A stretch of 64,000 bases of DNA, taken from Viscum album (taxonomy: Eukaryota > Streptophyta > Magnoliopsida > Santalales > Viscaceae). Both the position numbers and the translations under genes were made by a program. Below, piece after piece: positions 51,849 to 63,700 of this stretch. Where the stretch lies: the NCBI GenBank assembly GCA_963277665.1, contig OY728152.1:1189360357-1189424356 (forward strand), read 5' to 3'. The notes beneath the pieces are model-generated. The model was not told where the DNA came from. It did no database searches and saw only the letters and a list, made by a program, of their open reading frames with translations. The number at the start of each line of letters is the position of its first letter. Within the stretch, counting starts at the first letter, position 1.

Positions 51849-52210
51849 CATGTTAATTCCATGTTAAGTGTTATTGCCACATTTCCATGTTATGATTATC
51901 ATGCTTTATCATGCCCTTATGTTTTTGTTTATCTTGTTCTCTATTAATATGCCTATTGTCTAATATGTATTGTATTCCTCATTTTATTCCATGATTATTC
52001 CCTTACTGGGCTTTATAGCTCACCATTTTCTTATGCATGTCCTCAGGTTATCCCATGCAATGCTAAGTACGAGGGAATGTAGTTGTCATGTAATGGATGT
52101 TTTCAATAAAGATGTTGTTTTTAATGTTTTAAGTTGTTATGAAATGATATTAAGATCCATAATATCAAGCGTGGATATCACTTCCCTATGATCACGCGTA
52201 TCTGGCTTAG

Positions 52211-55140
52211 ATGACTGAGTCTAAGGAGGAAATTATCCTAGAAGACATGCATATTGTGAGGGAATTTGCTGAAGTGTTTCCCGAGGAATTTCCAGGTCTT
52301 CATCCTTGAAGAGATATTGAATTATCAATTGATCTTATGATTGGGGAATTTCTAATATCCAAGACACCATATAGAATGGATTTTGTGGAGCTTGAGGGTC
52401 TAAAGAAACAACTACAGGAGAATCTGGATAAAGGGTTTATATGCCCAAGTGATTCACCATGGGGTGCACCAGTCCTCTTCGTCAAGAAGAAGGATGGTAC
52501 AATGTGCCTTTGCATCAATTATCATGATCTTAACAAAATCACGATAAATAACAAGCATCCTATCCCAAGAATTGGTGACTTGTTTGATCATCTTCATGGC
52601 ACACAATAATTCTCCAAGGTAGATTTGTGGTCGGGATATTATCAAGTAAGGGTGAACAAGGAAGATATCCCCAAGATTGCTTTTCATACAAGATACGGGC
52701 ACTATGAATTCATAGTAATGCCTTTCGGACTCACAAATGATCCAGCAATCTTCACAGACTTGACGAATAGAGTCTATAGAGATTACCTCGACAAATTTTT
52801 TTCAGTCTTTAAAGAAGATATTCTGATGTACTCTAAAACCAAGGAGGATCATGAGGAGCATCAAAGAACTATACTAGAGACCTTGAAGAAGGAGAAGCTC
52901 TATGAAAAGTACAGCAAGTGTGAGTTCTAGTTGAAGGAGGTCTCATTCTTGGTCTATATCATCACAAGCAATGGGATATCTCTGGATCCCTCCAAAATAG
53001 ATGCAATTGAGGGATGGATGAGGCCAACATTGGTAATGGATATTTGTAGCTTTTTGGGGTTAGCTGGATATTATCAACAATTTGTGAGAAATTTATCACG
53101 ATTGTCCAACCATCTTACCAAGATAACTCGGAAGGGAGTAAAGTTTTCTTGGAGTGATGAATGTGAATAAAGCTTCAAACAGTTGAAAAGGAGGCTTATC
53201 ACTGCGCATGTTCTCACTTTACCCATAAGTGGAGAAATATTTGTGGTATTCAGTGATGCTTCAAAGAAGGGTCCAGGATGTGTGTTGATGCAAAATGAAA
53301 AATTCATTGACTATGCTTCAAGGAAATTGAAAGTTCATGAATAGAAATATCCAACACATGACCTCGAGTTGGCTGCATTGATCTTCGCTTTGAAAATTTG
53401 ACGGCGTTATCTCTTTGGGGAGAAGTGTGAAATATATACGGACCACAAAATCCTCAAGTATATATTCACACAGAAAGAGTTGAACATGCACCAATGAAGA
53501 TGGTTAGAGATGATAAAATACTATGACTACTCAATCAATTACCACCCTGGGAAAGCGAATAAGGTGGTGGATTCCATAAGTATAAATGACCCAGTGATTC
53601 TATCATTGATGAGAATTGAAAAGGATCCGATCTTCATAGATTTTATGAAGATGGACATGGGAATTATAAAGAAGGGAACATCATCAATCCTTTCACAAAT
53701 TATTTCTCAAGAGTCACTTTGGAAAGGTTAAAGGATTCTCAAAAGGATGATGTGGGAATTTAGTAAAAAGTGGAAGCTATCGGAAAATGGAAATCCTCGG
53801 AGTTTAATGTTAATGAAGAAGGAACTGTGAGATTTGGGAAAAGACAATGTGTTCCATCAAGTCCGGAGCTCAAGAAGGAAATTTTGGATGATTCGAATAG
53901 TTCAAATTAATTTATTCACCTAGGAAACGCAAAGATGTATCAAGATCTCTAAGAGCATTATTGGTGGGATAATATGAAGAAGGAGATCTCTAAATATACA
54001 TCAAAGTGCCTGGTGTGTCAGCAAGTGAAGGAAGAGAAGCAGAAGTCTAAGGGGATGATGCAACCATTTCCAATACCAGAATGGAAATGGGAGAACATCA
54101 CCATGGAATTTTTCACCAGACTTCTAAAGACATCCAAAGTCAATAATGCAATCTAGGTTATTGTGGATCGTCTTAAAAAGGTTGAACACTTCATTTCTAT
54201 TCGAAAGGAGTTATCATTGGATCAACTGGCATGGATATATATCAGGGAAGTGGTAAGGCTACATGGAATACCACTATCAATTGTGTCCGATTGAGATCTT
54301 AGATTCACCTCTAAGTTTTGGAAGAGTCTTTAATATGCTCTGAAAACTGAACTAAACTTCAGTGCATCCTACCATCCATAAACTGATGGCCAATCCGAGC
54401 GTACTATACAAACACTTTAGAACATGTTGAGAGCATGCCCAATGGACTTTACAGGAGGATGGGATCAACATATTTCTCTGGTTGAGATCTCTTATAATAA
54501 TAGTTTCTACTCGAGCATCCAAATGGTACCATATAAAGACCTTTATGGGAAAAGGTGCAGAACATTGGTGTGTTGGGATGAGGTTGGTGAGCCTAAGCTA
54601 CTTGGACCAGAAATGGTCGAAGAAATGGTGGATGAGGTTAAAACCATTCAGCAGCATATCAAGGCAGCCCATAGTTGATAGAATAGTTATGTAGATAACC
54701 GTCGATGATACATTGAGTTTAAAGTTGGATACATGGTATTTCTATGTATATCTATGTGGAATAAGGTCATGAGTTTTGTAAATAAAGGGAAGTCAAGTCC
54801 AAGGTACATCATCCCCTTTGAGATTCTTGATCGTGTCGGGGTTGTGGCCTATCGACTAGCACTTCCGCCTACCATGGCCAAAGTACATGATGTCTTTCAT
54901 GTATACCTCTTAAGAAAGTACATACCGTACCATTAACATGTACTCTCTTGATAGGTGTTACAGTTAGAGCAGGATCTTTCTTATGAGAAGCAACCAGTGA
55001 AGATCATAGATCGTAGAGAAAAAGTTCTACGAAATAAGAAAATTCCCCTCGTCAAGGTGTTGTGGAGAAACCACAAGTTTGAATAAGCGACATGGGAATC
55101 AGAGGAAATGTTGAATCAGGGTTACCCACATCTATTTTAG
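52211..55140 (+). pseudogene. element B pol remnant: RT, RNase H, integrase with Del/Tekay-type C-terminus
   Basis: Recognisable end to end with apparently one frameshift (between 53731 and 53974) and about 18 stops. Pre-[35 protein letters not shown] at 52391, [44 protein letters not shown]. The active-site box is FKEDILMYS, so the YIDD motif is lost. RNase H: FSDASKKGPGCVLMQ near 53255 and TDHKILKYI near 53440; its end reads YHPGKAN. Integrase: CLVCQQVK zinc site near 54010; catalytic site one reads TMEF (D to E), site two VSD is kept, and QSERTIQTL has a stop in the final E. C-terminus: VLRNKKIPLVKVLWRNHKFE and ATWESEEML, ending PHLF-stop at 55138. Gag and protease are missing. Confidence 0.92.
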
Positions 55141-55175
55141 TGTGGGAAAAGAAAATTTTGAGGGAAAAATTTCTT

Positions 55176-55187
55176 AAGGGGGGAAGA
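55176..55187 (+). other. polypurine tract of element B
   Basis: AAGGGGGGAAGA ends two bases before the 3' LTR start (TGTAATGACCC at 55189). A textbook position and composition. Confidence 0.85.
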
Positions 55188-55414
55188 TTGTAATGACCCA
55201 AAAATTCATTAATGGAAATCCCTCTTGATCTAAGTAAATGTCTCTTTATGTAAAATGTTTATATAAAATGTAAACTTATTTGGTTTTTTGTTTTTGGATT
55301 TTAAAATACTGTTAATAGTTCTGACCTTTTCTAATATAGTCGTTGAACAGTGATCACATGATTAGTATAAATATAGGGCTTTAACAAATTCAATTTACTC
55401 AGATAAAGGAAGTG

Positions 55415-55684
55415 ATGGCCTCATCCAGTAGACATGCCCCATACGAAGCCCATTTTTCAGAGGTCGGAAAGGAGGTTGCCTCTTTGGGCTTCCCTCTTGA
55501 CTAATCCCAAGTCGAGATTGAATATTTTAAGCTCGAGTTGGACTGCCTATGAGAAAAGTGGAAGTTGATAGAGATTACCACCCGAGCAATGTTATTTGAA
55601 CCACCCCAAGAGTCTGTCACCATCGCCCACCTAACTCTTCGGTCTAATGCGGGTGTTATAAGGGGTTATGTAACAAGACCTTAG
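55415..55684 (+). pseudogene. small ORF inside the LTR (U3) of element B, 3' copy
   Basis: 90 codons from ATG to TAG with stops at codons 30 (TAA; CAA in the 5' copy) and 46 (TGA in both). It begins MASSSRHAPYEAHFSEVGKE and has PPQESVTIAHLTLRS near the end. In the 3' LTR it would be part of the genomic transcript downstream of pol, like the U3-encoded accessory genes of some retroviruses. Codon 7 is TGT in one copy and CAT in the other, both explained by an original CGT. Identity unknown; it could also be a captured host fragment. Confidence 0.45.
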
Positions 55685-56510
55685 TACTATAGTTATGTAC
55701 ATTATTTTTGTATATCATAATGAATATACTTTCATTTATTGTTACCTTGTAAATAGTTTTTAAATCACAAATAGTATTTTTAGTTAATATAAAACTAAGA
55801 AATCTATTTTGATGAATTAATGGATTTTTGAAATTAAATAAAATTTTATAAAATATTATTATTATTATTAAATTAATTTTTATTAAATATAAATTATCGT
55901 ATAATTTTATGATTGTAATTGTAATTTTTATTAAGGGTTGAAAACTGTTTTTTTTTCAAAACCCATGAATTTTCAGTAAATGTCGGTTTTTATTTTAAAA
56001 GTAAAAATTCACATATTTATAAAATTATTTAGATAAAATTAATTTTTTTTTTGGAATCAGGACATTGAAATTATCCAATGGTGAATTTTTCATAATTTTC
56101 TGAGACAGTCAAATTTTTGGGTAAAAATTAAATATCATTTAAATATATAATGTGTTTTATGACACCATAATGACCCAATAGTGATGTAATAAAGTAATAT
56201 AAACTTTATGTTTGGACAATATATGTTTTACCATTAAAATAATTTTATTTTGTGTTTTTTATTTATTTTACAAATCTTTAGTTGACCCTTCAAAACTTAT
56301 TAAACATTTTGTCTTTTTAAATTGCTTTCCTTGGGAGTCTGACTCACCTCCACACAAGCAACCCCAGTATTTTAAGAAGTTAAGAATTTGGCCTTATAAA
56401 ATATTTTTTTCTAATTTCCTTTTCCGAAAACCATGGGCTGGTTTGTGGTTTTGATTAATTTAATGTGAGGTGTCCCAAACCTAAATAAAAAATAATTCCC
56501 TCACCTTTCC

Positions 56511-56517
56511 TATAAAA
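56511..56517 (+). promoter_or_regulatory. TATA box of element B's 3' LTR
   Basis: TATAAAA between CTCACCTTTCC and ACCCACCCAAG, aligned with TATATAAA at 50922. Confidence 0.65.
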
Positions 56518-57750
56518 ACCCACCCAAGATCCCACTTCCTCCCCACTAAAATCTTTTTTAGTTCGTCCAACCTCTTACCTATTATCTCTAGAATCCTCCC
56601 AAGGTTTCCCAAGCTCCCAAGAATCCTCTCTCAAGCCTCTCTCAAGCCATTAGAAGCACAATTCCAAGTAAGGGGTTTTCTTCCTTTCTCATTTTTGTCC
56701 AATATTCTTTAAATTGTTATGACCTTTTAATTTCAATTATAAATGTTGGGGTATGGTTTTTCCCCTCCCCCATACTTCCCTATTTATGTTTGAATGATGG
56801 GAGACCCCTTTCTCTCTCATTAAATACCTCCCATATACACATGTTACTATACCAAAAATCCGAAAGGAATTTCTCTCTCTTCCTTTACATTCAAGCAATT
56901 CTTTTGAATCATGAATCTAAATTACATTAAATTTATTGGGACACGTATATATATGACCCCCTTACTTTCCATTTCATTTAAATATGATGATACACCCCTT
57001 TCTCTCTCATCATCCATTTTTATGATTTCTTATGTCACGTCGTTATGCTGCCGAAATTACACTGCGCTTTTCCAAGCCAAAGTCATTGTGTAGTGAATAC
57101 CATGTCCATTTCTCTATCAAGGGTATTCACCTTTATGAACATTTAATTATTGTTTAAATTGTTTCATGTATTTATTACACATTCTTTTATCATGTAACAA
57201 ATGATTATGTTTAATTATTCAATGTTTTATGATCCATGTGGCACACTTATTCATGAAATGAAATGTTTAAGAAGGGTGAACCCTGATAGCACTCTAATGC
57301 ATTGGGTAAAGTATAGTATCATGATACGTCATGTGAAATTTGTGTTTACTCATGATAATTCTAGTGAAATGAGGGTTTAAGTGTGCTTCATGTGCAATGA
57401 GGATTTACTCATGCTCCATGTGCAATGAGCCTTGCCTCATGCTAATTCCATGTTAAGTGTTGTTACCACATTTCCATGTTATGATTATCTTGCTTTATCA
57501 TGCCTTTATGTTTATGCCTCTTGTGCTCTATTGATATGCCTATTGTCTAACATGTATTGTATTCCTCAGGTTATTCCATGATTATTCCCTTAATGGGATT
57601 TATAGCTTACCCTTTTTATGCATGTCCTTAGGTTATCTCATGAAATGCTAAGTACGAGGGAATGTAGTGGTCATGTAAAGGTAGTTTTCAATAAAGATGT
57701 TGTTTTTCATGTTTTAAGTTATTATGTAATGATCCTAAGCCCCAAATACA

Positions 57751-58734
57751 CTAGACCTATTGATCTTCTATGTTGTATCAAATTATCTTTATGTAATAAA
57801 TTATGTTTAATTGTGTAATAAAAGATCAAGGTTGTCATAATGGAGACCCAAAATTTGTCAGTATTAGTATTATGAGATCTTATAGGAACATTTCTGAGTA
57901 TAAAGGAATCATTTAGAGAAATATTGGATAGAAAGTGTGGAGTTCCTCACATATATTTGTATTATATGTTGGAGGGTACATTTCTGTTTCCCTAATGGAC
58001 TTCCGAATGAGGGAACCCAAATTCGGTATATAGAATTGGGGTTATTTTTATTTACCCCATTGCTAGGCCCAACACATAAATCCCAAGTTCCTATATATAT
58101 CCCATTTAAATGATAATAAATTCACATATAGTTCTGTAATGAAGGTGTTTTGGGAGACCATCACCAAAGATATTCTTCCTCATGGTTTGGGTACAAAGTT
58201 ATGTGTAGTTTTATGTCATGAAAGGGATATAAACTGTGCAGTTTAACATCCTAAAGCAAGGACCCATGGGGTTCCTTTTAAGGTATTTCATCTTGGAGCA
58301 TGATAACTATTTCATACACTAATATACCTTGTTCGTCGGGGAGACCCATACCAAATCTCCTAAGATCATGTAAGTTATTCTCGATGTGAGAAATAAGGAA
58401 TATAAAAGGTTCTTATTGATATTTAGATTGAATAAAGGATAGGATAGGGGAACTTTGGGTCGTGTGGTATTTAGACCGAGATATAGGATTGAGGTGTCCC
58501 TATGTGTCTTATTAAAAAAGAATATATATATAAGTACTTATAGAAACTTATGTAGTTTAACATCATGTGGTGAGGATGAAGATGAATCAGTATGAAAGAG
58601 GGTGAATGTTGAAGTTGTGACTAAGAATTGAAATATAGGCATCGTTGTACCTCTCAAACCCCTCGTGGTTTTATTTTCATGATCACAATCACCCTCCTGT
58701 TTTTCTAATATTGTTTTAAGTTTTTTTGGATGAT
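57751..58734. other. Tat non-coding DNA between two nested insertions
   Basis: No gene on either strand. It holds imperfect repeats around CACATATAGTT / TGTGTAGTTTT (near 58128, 58200) and copies of the ATGTAGTTTAACATCATG motif (near 58235 and 58553). These link it to 59985-60737 and to 48500-48600, as parts of one repeat-rich Tat 3' region. Confidence 0.5.
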
Positions 58735-58814
58735 AGGCATGATTTCAGGTGGCCAAGGAATTGGGCCAAGAAGGCCAAGAAGGCAAAAAGCCAAAGTGGA
58801 CTGATTTTCAGTCC

Positions 58815-59143
58815 ACCGGCCAACCGATGGAAGAGCACCGGCCAGCCGATGAGGGCCTGGACAGAAGGCATCCCTCTGTCCAGACCACCGGCCAACCGGT
58901 GTCACACCAGCGGCCAGCCGGTGGCACCCAGCCCAAACAGTGGAAGCTACTGCCTCAGCACCGGCCAACCGGTGTCCTCAGCACCGGTCAGCCGGTGGCA
59001 CCTGCACAGAAGAGGAAGCTACTGCCTCACCACCGGCCAACCGGTGGCTTCACCACCGGCCAGCCGGTGGAGCCTGAGCCTGAGCTCTCTTCCTTTTTTG
59101 CACACACCGGCCAACCGGTGGGCCTGTACCGGTCAGCCGGTGG
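58815..59143 (+). repeat. dimeric ~72-bp array with alternating near-palindromes
   Basis: Ten copies of an imperfect palindrome start at 58815, 58837, 58887, 58909, 58960, 58983, 59032, 59055, 59106 and 59128. Odd copies read ACCGGCCAACCGGTG, even copies ACCGGYCAGCCGGTGG. The first two have CCGATG for CCGGTG, and copy 4 has GCGG for CCGG. The alternation is strict, so the unit is a pair about 22-23 bp apart, repeated five times every 72-74 bp. It lies in U3 of the solo LTR, upstream of the TATA-like site. Confidence 0.88.
58856..58885 (+). repeat. 9-bp inverted repeat between two array units
   Basis: CTGGACAGA at 58857-58865 and TCTGTCCAG at 58876-58884 are exact inverse complements with about a 10-base loop. 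It is only in the spacer after the first pair of palindromes. Confidence 0.7.
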
Positions 59144-59262
59144 AGCCAGTCAAACTAGCTGTTGGGCTTTTGACCAGCCTGTCCACTTGGCCTCCAACGG
59201 CTCCGAAAGCCTCTCCAATAGCTCCAAAGGCCTCCAACGGCCATATGAGGGTTCCCCCTCCA

Positions 59263-59270
59263 TAAATAAA
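59263..59270 (+). promoter_or_regulatory. TATA-like site of the copia solo LTR
   Basis: TAAATAAA in the context CCCCCTCCA-TAAATAAA-GGACC, about 120 bases after the array. The C-rich flanks resemble the TATA surroundings of the other LTRs here. It is the likely promoter of the LTR. Confidence 0.5.
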
Positions 59271-59984
59271 GGACCTTGAAGCCCCAGAACACTAACCAAG
59301 CCATAAGGAAGCCAACGGACACATTTTACATCATTTGACGAACCTCCGGCGGACTTCCTCCAAGGAACCCCAATCGCTCCAATTCAATTCCACATCCATG
59401 GAGCATCACCAAAGAAGCTTGGGAGTGCACGTCTTCAACTCCAATCATCCATTGGCGCCCAAGGCTTCTCCAAATATGGTTTTTATTGTTTTATTCATTT
59501 TGATCTTAAATTTGAGTTTGTGCCTACAAACTCCCAATTCTCTCATCCTCTCTTCTTTGGGTTCTCACACCACCTTCAAGGTGTGAAGAGGTTGGTCAAG
59601 CCTTACCTTGTAAAAGGCTTGAGATAAAGGTGAGCTAGCCTTCACCTGTAAGAAGGCTAGTGGGTTCTTGCTCAACCATTGAAAGCAAGTGGGTTCTTGC
59701 ATAACCAACAAAAGCAAGCTGTAATAGGTTCTAGACTACCTGTAAAGTCTAGTGGGTTTCTTGCTAAAACCATTGAAAAGCAAGCGGTAGAATCTCTCAA
59801 CGGTTGAGTTGGGAGCGGAGACGTAGGCCGGGTTTTAGGCCGAACTCCGTTATCAATTCTTGTGTCTTTCCTTATTTATTTCCGCTGCACTTTCTCTTTG
59901 ATTTTAAATTCTTAATCATTTTTTAAAAGGCAATTCACCCCCCCTCTTGCCATCACTTCCTTTCTTTCTCCGCCCAACAGGCAT

Positions 59985-60737
59985 CACGATGTATCCTATG
60001 ATGGAAAGAATCAAGCCACGTGTAGTTATTGAAAAATGGTTTCCCACATCAATTAGGTTTTGATAATAGAAAGTGAATTCGTTTTTTCCTAAATGATGGT
60101 TGGGCCCAAGACATAAGGCATGAGCATCACTATATATCTCATTTAGAGTGAAAATGAAACCACACATAGTTTTGGATGGTTCCCTATAGAGATCTTACCC
60201 ATACACAAGGAGGGGTTTATTTTATTTTGTTTTGGATAGACCTGGGGTTATAGATCTAGGTATCGCTACAAAAATCATTGGAATGAGAATTAATCCATAC
60301 ATAGTTCTTGAATAATTTTTGTTTGGGAACAAACACTGAGGATTATGATTCAATCCAACATAGATCGAAATGCTATGTAGTTTCACATCGTCCAATAGGG
60401 ACATGAACTGTGCAGTTTTACATTATGCATCAAGGATTTTGTTTTACAGTTTAACATCTTGTGACTAGGATGTTGGGCTATGTAGTTTAAATTCATATAG
60501 TTTGTAATATTATGGATTTTAGTTTTGGGTCATATGACAAGAACCATATAGTGCTCATTTTAATTTTTTTCATACAGGACCATGATGTTATATAGTTTAA
60601 TGACATATAGTAAGGATATTTGTGTCATACAATTAATATTCTTGAAACATGGATGATATTCCATGATTGTTAAGGTCATGCAATAATGATCATCTATGCA
60701 TTTTAACATCATGCAGCTACGAATTGTCTCTCTTTTG
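59985..60737. repeat. Tat 3' non-coding region with two repeat families
   Basis: 59985-60330 has three loosely related ~130-160-bp segments, each with CACACATAGTTTTGG-like sequence (near 60014, 60161, 60291). 60365-60490 has about four ~36-40-bp units with GCAGTTTTACAT / ACAGTTTAACATC and AAGGA / TAGGATGTT parts, with further single copies near 60590 and 60695. No ORF of note. Confidence 0.6.
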
Positions 60738-63700
60738 TCACGCGAAGTAATTTTTGAGAAACCTTGCACTTGTTATGTCTGTAATGAACTCTCTATCCAT
60801 TAAGATAAAGGAATAAGATCCATTATAGTGGAAAGTGTGTATGGAATAAGGTCCTTCCCACATTGGCAGAAGATTTGGATTCTTCTTCTCTAGTATCAAT
60901 AGATTCCTAAGGACTAGCACCTGTTATCCTTGGAGGAATGAGTGGAAGCATATCTTCTTGTTAAAATATCACACTATTCTATTTTTTTGGACCTCAAAAT
61001 GATGAAACATTTTCAATATTCTCTCATATAGTCACTCCAGTTCATCCAGCCATTTCTGGGATTTCCCATCCATGGATATCCGATCACATATACCAACATA
61101 GAGTGATGAAAATTGGACCTAAAAGGGAAGCACTTATATTATCCTATACACAAGTGAATACAGGGTTCCCCATGTGGTGGTGTGGGTTATAGTCTGATAG
61201 TCCCATAAGGCATACAAGAGCCTATCAGGATATTAATTTTTATCTTTATCTACTATATTCTAGAGTATGTTCGATAGGGTCTTGTTTAATACCTCTATTA
61301 GTCTATTAGCCACTCCATGATAGCGGGATGAGTGGTTGTATTTGATATTATACTCCTGTTATAGTTTCTCCAGCATAGCGGAATTGAAATTTGTGTCATC
61401 TTACATAAATATTATATTAGGGACATTGAATCTGGTAATGATGTTAGATTTCACAAATCTAATGATGATTTTTGGACTTGAATTCTTTTAGGGGTACTAC
61501 CTTATCCCCTTTGGTGAAGAAGATGGTCATAGTAAGAATGTACTAGAATTACTTAGTTGTTGTAGGAGGATATGGTCTTACAACATCCAATCCCCATATG
61601 GGGAATATCCAAAAGTATGTGGTTTTATATAGAAACTATGGAGGTTTTTGGAGGAAGTTGGCATGTTCCTAGAAGAAATATAACTTTTTGGTAAATTTTT
61701 TCCAATCTTGCATCATAGTGGGCCAATAATAACCCAGCCTCTATATTTGATTGGAAAGTTGACACCTTGACTGGTGGGGACCACAAGCATTTGCATGTAC
61801 TTATTTCATGACAACACCAGTCTCTTCTACTTCGATACAACTAAAAAGGGTTCCCTTGACTCCTCATTTATATAGTACATTCTAATGATTTGGGCCATCA
61901 TAAAGAGTGATGATGGTTTCTTATCATCGGATTTGATCCCTTATGGATCTTTTTGATGGGAGTGCTTAATTTTAAAGGTAATCTATGATGGGTATCATCC
62001 ACCCAATGGTAGGAACATATGGTTTGTGAATAGGACTAATTTAATAAATCTATTATATGATGACATGAGAAAAAGGAGAGACCGTTCGGAGGTGTGCAAA
62101 GCTGATGACTATTTCATCCCTATTTGGATCTTCCAAAGTGGAAGATGGATTCTCCAATGCATCTACTTGGGAATTTTATTATCATGGAACATTACTCAAT
62201 GTTGGTTCTGATGAGAAATCTTCAATTAACCCTTGAACATAGACAATAAGGGGTATTAGATCTTCTTTTTTATGAAATTATCTTTATTGGTCTATTAGAT
62301 TACCGACTCCATATCACCTTTCACCTCTGGGCGGTCCACTGGTATTTGGAGAACCAGTTCTAGGTCTATAATGGGGGCCTAATATTCTTCCTTACTGTTA
62401 ATACATCTTTATGACAATAGGAAGGGTTAAAGAAAAACTAAATTTGTTAGAGTTATGAGTATGAATCCCGACCTAACTCTGTTGAGTTTGGGGTCTTCCA
62501 TTTTCTTCCCCATTGGGCTCCTGGATGCACTATAGAAATAAATTTAAAACATATGGGGGAATCTTGAATAGAAAATAACTCTTCATTAGTAAATTTAGTA
62601 TCTAATGACTTTGTTTTTGTAGATGTGTGTTCTGCAAGAAAATCAACCAAGGCCTAGCATTTCACTATTTTCTAAGGCACAAACTGTATATCAAACTATT
62701 TCTAGATAACTTCCCACAATAACAAATGTACTCTCAACATATGATATATGATGATATATTTAAGAAGATTATTATGAGAGACCAAATGGACCTCATGGTG
62801 CTACAAGTAGTGCCTCATCTTCTTAACTACAAATATTAACACAAGACATATCTTCTTGATATCCAAATAATGACTCTCATCATCGAGCATGGTTCAACTG
62901 AGATAATAAAGGATGTTTCCATTACATGGGTCATTCTTTTTTGTAAGTAAATTTTCTAGTGATTGCTCTAATTTTTTGACATATAGAATGAGAAGATTTC
63001 CCTTGACGTGTTTCATTTGCACTGGAGAGCTCAATACATACTTCAGGAGGTTATAAAATGATTATTAATAGTCACTACTCCATTTATATGTGACCCCATT
63101 CTTCATCAACTTATTAAAGGGAAAACACTTGCTTGAGAGGTTGGATATAAATTGATGGATGTATTCTATGTTTCTTTAAAGACTTATAAACTCTTTGAGG
63201 TTTCGAGGGGGTGACGTGCTAAGGATTGACATTGTCTATTTAGGGTAGACATTCATGTTGTGATGTAAAATAGAAAATTCGAGAAACTTTATCGATGTTA
63301 ACTTGAAGGCATGTTTCAAGGAATTCATCTTCAGGATATAATGTCGAAGTTTTTTGAATATGTTCTCAAGATCATCTAGGTGGTCAGAACGTTTTCAATA
63401 TTTAATGAAAAGATCATCAATGTAGCATTTGAAAAAATTTCCTAGTAAGGGTTTAAAGATGTGATACATGGCATGTTGGTATGTCGTACCAACATTCATC
63501 AATCCAAAGGGAATTACTTGATATCAAAATACTCTCTGGGGGGCTCTGAAGGTGGTGGATTCCTCAACTTTTGGTTCCATTTAAATTTGTTTGTACCCTA
63601 AATAGATATCTATCATGGAGAGGTATTGATAACCATCCATTGTATCAATCATTAGTTTCGTGGTTTCTATTTGGAAATCATATTTTAGATAGTGTTGGAT

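Larger units (their letters stand above)
49583..52167 (+). repeat. 5' LTR of element B
   Basis: 2.59 kb. In order it contains a GC-richer ORF (49809-50066), a very AT-rich segment (50100-50650), a TATA box at 50922, CT-rich leader DNA and a short tandem array at 51731-51848. A TGGATATCACT at 52172-52182 just after it may be a decayed tRNA-Met PBS (family TGGTATCAGAGC). Confidence 0.86.
49583..57750 (+). mobile_element. Ty3/gypsy element B (Del/Tekay-like), gag-less, nested in the Tat element
   Basis: LTRs 49583-52167 and 55189-57750 (2585 and 2562 bp) are nearly the same length and clearly collinear from TGTAACGACCC / TGTAATGACCC to AATATCA / AATACA. The internal part is only 3.0 kb and holds RT to integrase, with no gag or protease. 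A purine tract lies just before the 3' LTR. It is the best preserved long element here. Flanks ATCGA and CTAGA do not make a convincing target duplication. Confidence 0.88.
55189..57750 (+). repeat. 3' LTR of element B
   Basis: 2.56 kb, collinear with the 5' LTR throughout. It carries the second copy of the U3 ORF (55415-55684), a TATA box at 56511 and the CATGTGCAAT array near 57320-57440. Confidence 0.88.
58740..59979 (+). mobile_element. young, GC-rich copia solo LTR
   Basis: 1.24 kb from TGATTTCAGG to CCCAACA, with AGGCAT on both sides (58735-58740 and 59979-59984). Exact ends are ambiguous by a base or so. The 3' part has the typical copia LTR end: GGAGCGGAGACGTAGGC near 59813, CTTGTGTCTTTCC, TTCCGCTGCACTTTC and AATTCACCCCCCCTCTTG near 59931. 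No pol adjoins it. It keeps many CpG sites, unlike all surrounding DNA, so it inserted recently or is less methylated. Two overlapping plus frames of 176-179 codons (58726-59279) are by-products of the GC-rich repeat. Confidence 0.8.

Noticed and set aside
58815..59143. CRISPR-like array
   Set aside because: Evenly spaced short palindromic repeats with variable spacers look similar, but this is plant DNA in a copia LTR. The repeats alternate in two types and spacers share sequence.
58726..59279. Overlapping 176- and 179-codon plus frames with repeated TGQPV, and an 87-codon minus frame
   Set aside because: They come from the GC-rich ~72-bp array, which has few stops in any frame. Both frames cross the LTR's left boundary or spacers and change register with 73- and 74-bp units, so no peptide repeat is maintained.
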